From NCBI GenBank assembly GCA_039024915.1, contig JBCCPK010000005.1, forward strand, positions 1-64,000: a stretch of 64,000 nt of DNA, in the 5' to 3' direction. Position numbers and translations under genes: made by a program. Shown here piece by piece: positions 62,186-64,000 of the stretch (positions within the stretch are counted from its first letter, which is position 1; every line of letters begins with the position of its first letter). This DNA is from Pseudomonadota bacterium. GTDB lineage: Bacteria > Pseudomonadota > Alphaproteobacteria > Rhizobiales > MH13. The notes below the pieces were generated by a model. The model was not told the origin of the DNA. It saw nothing but the letters and a program-made list of their open reading frames with translations, and did not search any database.

Positions 62186-63477
62186 CCGACCAAAACACCC
62201 ATCAGGCCACCCAGACTGGCGAGCAAGGCAAAGCGGGCAAGGGCCCGCAGGCCGATGTGAAGCCTGATAACGGACAGAAGGCGCCGCCGGCGAACCCGAA
62301 GACCAGCAAGCTCAAAGTGGTTCCGCTGCCAACGCTTGACGCATCGAGCGACCAGCCAAAACGCGCTCAATCATGGGCACAGCGTAATTGGAAACTTGTA
62401 AGCGCACTCATTGTCGTTGGTCTGCCGACACTTTTGACGGCGATCTATGTGCTGGCCTTCGCCACCGATCGATACGCGGTGGAATCGCAATTCGCGGTCC
62501 GCAGCCAGGACAGCACATTCATTGACGCATCAGGTATCCTGGGCGCGCTTGGTGGCGCACCAGATCAGACATCAACCGACTCACATATGGTCGTGGACTA
62601 TCTGCAGAGCGTTGATTTTATCGATAACCTTCAAGCGTTTCTGGACATTGAGGCCATTTACGGTCGCTCCAACATAGACTTCATTTCGCGGCTGACCGGC
62701 TCAACGGAGATTGAACGGCTTGCGGACTATTGGAGCCGTGTCACCAACGTCTATTACGACAATATCAAGGGCACGATCATCCTTGAGACGTCTGCCTTTA
62801 CGCCCGATGAGTCAGTTGCGGTGGCCGAACGCACCCTCCAGCTTGCCGGAGAACTGGTGAACCGTATCTCACTTGAAGCGCGTAATGAATCGCTGCGCAA
62901 CGCCAATGCCGACCTTGCCCGCGCTGAGCTACGTCTTGCGCAATCGCGCGAGGCCATGCGCGAATTTCGCGCGCGCGAGCAGATTGCTGACCCGGTCATC
63001 CGGGCGGGCTCAGCGCAACAGTTGATCGCCACACTCGAAGGTGATCTTGCAAGAGTTGACGCAGAAATTGCGTCGGCAGGCAATTTCTTGTCTGAGTCCG
63101 CCCCCGGCATGATCGTGCTGCAGGCAAGGCGGGAGAGCATCCTTGGCCAGATCGATGCGGCGCGCCGGCAGATCGATGGGTCGACACCGCTAGAAGGCGG
63201 GGATGTTGCCCGCATACTTTCAAGCTTCGAAGAGCTGGGAATCGAACAGGAATTCGCTCAGCAGGCCTATACGGCGGCTCTTACATCGCTCGAAGCGGCG
63301 CGGGCCGAGGCAGACCGTAACCAGCGCTATCTTGCGGTGTTTGTTCAGCCGCGAGCGCCGGAACGCGCCGAATACCCTAGAGCTGAGGTTGTTATACCAA
63401 CCGTTTTTGCTTTCTCGCTCTTGGCTTGGGTGATCGGCGTTTTGGGTTTTTACGGCATCCGCGAACACGCGGTGTGA
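62182..63477 (+). CDS. kpsE: Capsule export inner-membrane/periplasmic adaptor (KpsE/CtrB/BexC type)
   Basis: The protein is 431 residues from TTG 62182 (TTGA overlap with kpsT); no ATG is available near the N terminus. Residues 1-65 are hydrophilic, Gln/Lys/Pro-rich and cytoplasmic. A membrane segment lies at ~72-94, a long periplasmic region with coiled coil at ~230-380, and a second membrane segment at ~402-425. This is the PCP-3 layout that links KpsMT to the outer-membrane Wza/KpsD channel. A KpsD gene is not in the window. Confidence 0.88.
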   Translation: MTDQNTHQATQTGEQGKAGKGPQADVKPDNGQKAPPANPKTSKLKVVPLPTLDASSDQPKRAQSWAQRNWKLVSALIVVGLPTLLTAIYVLAFATDRYAVESQFAVRSQDSTFIDASGILGALGGAPDQTSTDSHMVVDYLQSVDFIDNLQAFLDIEAIYGRSNIDFISRLTGSTEIERLADYWSRVTNVYYDNIKGTIILETSAFTPDESVAVAERTLQLAGELVNRISLEARNESLRNANADLARAELRLAQSREAMREFRAREQIADPVIRAGSAQQLIATLEGDLARVDAEIASAGNFLSESAPGMIVLQARRESILGQIDAARRQIDGSTPLEGGDVARILSSFEELGIEQEFAQQAYTAALTSLEAARAEADRNQRYLAVFVQPRAPERAEYPRAEVVIPTVFAFSLLAWVIGVLGFYGIREHAV

Positions 63478-63779
63478 CCGGTCAAGACAGCCGAAGCTTC
63501 CGAACCAATTCTCGGATCGATCTCAAGCTGCCACGACATACGGATTTCCCGGGAGGATCGTTTGCCAGTCTAGCTTGCCAGAGCTGTTTCCTTTATCTGA
63601 ACATCTTATGAAATTGCCGAGCAAGCGGATCCAAACGATTGGCCTTGTATACCCCACAGCCTGTTCTCGAAACGATCGGCGACGCGCACTTTGAACCCGC
63701 GCGTCCGGAGCCAATAAATTCCACGCCAGGGGTTATCCGGACCATACTAGGGGCGCGGCACAGCCTGATTGGGCAATGG
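63478..63779. other. Intergenic region before the P450 gene, possibly containing a frameshifted P450 N terminus
   Basis: Frame 63608 onward reads MKLPSKRIQ and then HFEPARPEPINS before drifting out of the P450 frame at the CCC run 63720-63722; the P450 frame takes over with TPGVIRTILGARHS. The proline-rich join resembles a P450 N terminus, so one extra C may separate the true start from the rest. Otherwise nothing is recognised here. Confidence 0.35.
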
Positions 63780-64000
63780 ATGCAAAGCCACCATGAGCCT
63801 TGCGTCGACGACTTCCGCATCCTCGGCCGACAGGTCGTCCTCCTGAACAGACCTGACGCAATCAAGCATACGCTTGTCACGCACAACGATCGCTACGAAC
63901 GCAAAGCGCCCGGAATGCGGCGCGTCCTGGAGCCACTGCTTGGCGACGGGCTTTTCATCAGCGACGGCGAGCTGTGGAAGCAACGCCGCTCCCTCGTCGC
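63780..64000 (+). CDS. Cytochrome P450, N-terminal part (3' truncated by window edge)
   Basis: The frame is open from 63717 (after TAA 63714-63716) to the edge; the first ATG is 63780. The visible residues contain LGRQVVLLNRPDAIKHTL, a run of basic residues with YERKAPGMRR, LEPLLGDGLFISDGE and WKQRRS, the usual beta1 / helix B-C region of bacterial class I/E-type P450s, including the W-K-x-x-R heme-propionate contact. The heme Cys loop lies beyond the window. In-frame sequence upstream of 63780 also looks P450-like (see the intergenic entry), so the start is uncertain. Confidence 0.78.
   Translation, partial: MQSHHEPCVDDFRILGRQVVLLNRPDAIKHTLVTHNDRYERKAPGMRRVLEPLLGDGLFISDGELWKQRRSLV

Noticed and set aside
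1-64000. tRNA, rRNA, integrase, transposase or attachment-site signals marking an island boundary.
   Set aside because: None was seen on either strand; the island interpretation rests on gene content only.

Overview
The window looks like chromosomal DNA of a GC-rich alphaproteobacterium, probably a Hyphomicrobiales/Rhodobacterales-like environmental or marine bacterium. This is judged from codon use, the high density of solute-uptake systems, RTX proteins and PuuE-type deacetylases; no rRNA or marker gene is present to settle it. No tRNA, rRNA, CRISPR array, insertion sequence or phage gene was found. Genes are tightly packed into long operons with 1-, 4- or 7-14-base overlaps, and several genes appear to start with TTG or GTG.

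Layout. 1-5631 (+): two RTX/serralysin-tail proteins, the first cut by the window edge; their last 1.1 kb are gap-free paralogs. 5756-14102: a LacI-type regulator and RbsBAC-like sugar importer, followed on the same strand by BtpA/SgcQ, TenA, a phosphotriesterase-related protein and a GATase1-like protein; a PfkB ribokinase is divergent. 14218-26082: a seven-gene coupled operon (SIS isomerase, PfkB kinase, BtpA/SgcQ, two PuuE-like deacetylases, a hydantoin-racemase-like protein, an amidohydrolase) diverging from a DeoR regulator and a PotABCD-like importer. 26152-32304 (-): a second PotABCD-like importer with puuE, a peptidylamidoglycolate-lyase-like beta-propeller and a transthyretin-like (HIU hydrolase) protein. 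32470-39424: amidase, racemase-like protein, polar amino-acid ABC importer and amidohydrolase, with a divergent GntR/FCD regulator. 39437-46502: a maleate isomerase/arylmalonate decarboxylase-like gene diverging from a TRAP transporter joined to a racemase-like gene, an amidohydrolase and a deacetylase. 46867-51889: an SsuABC-like importer with a fused double permease and a 5-formyl-THF cyclo-ligase-like gene, with a divergent RpiR regulator. 51926-54593: a membrane alpha/beta hydrolase, a thioredoxin-like protein and CcdA. 54814-60378: threonine dehydratase and a third PotABCD-like importer with fused permeases. 60699-63477: capsule export KpsM/KpsT/KpsE. 63780-64000: start of a cytochrome P450, cut by the window edge.

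How it fits together. Between 5.7 and 50 kb the same enzyme families recur (amidohydrolases, Asp/Glu/hydantoin racemase-like proteins, PuuE-like deacetylases, BtpA plus PfkB kinases), each set wired to a different transporter class and its own regulator. I read this as an accessory island for scavenging nitrogenous heterocycles, ureides and their glycosides. The most interesting single case is the puuE operon, where a beta-propeller with the apparent active-site residues of peptidylamidoglycolate lyase sits beside an allantoinase and a HIU-hydrolase-like protein, suggesting a non-canonical ureidoglycolate lyase.
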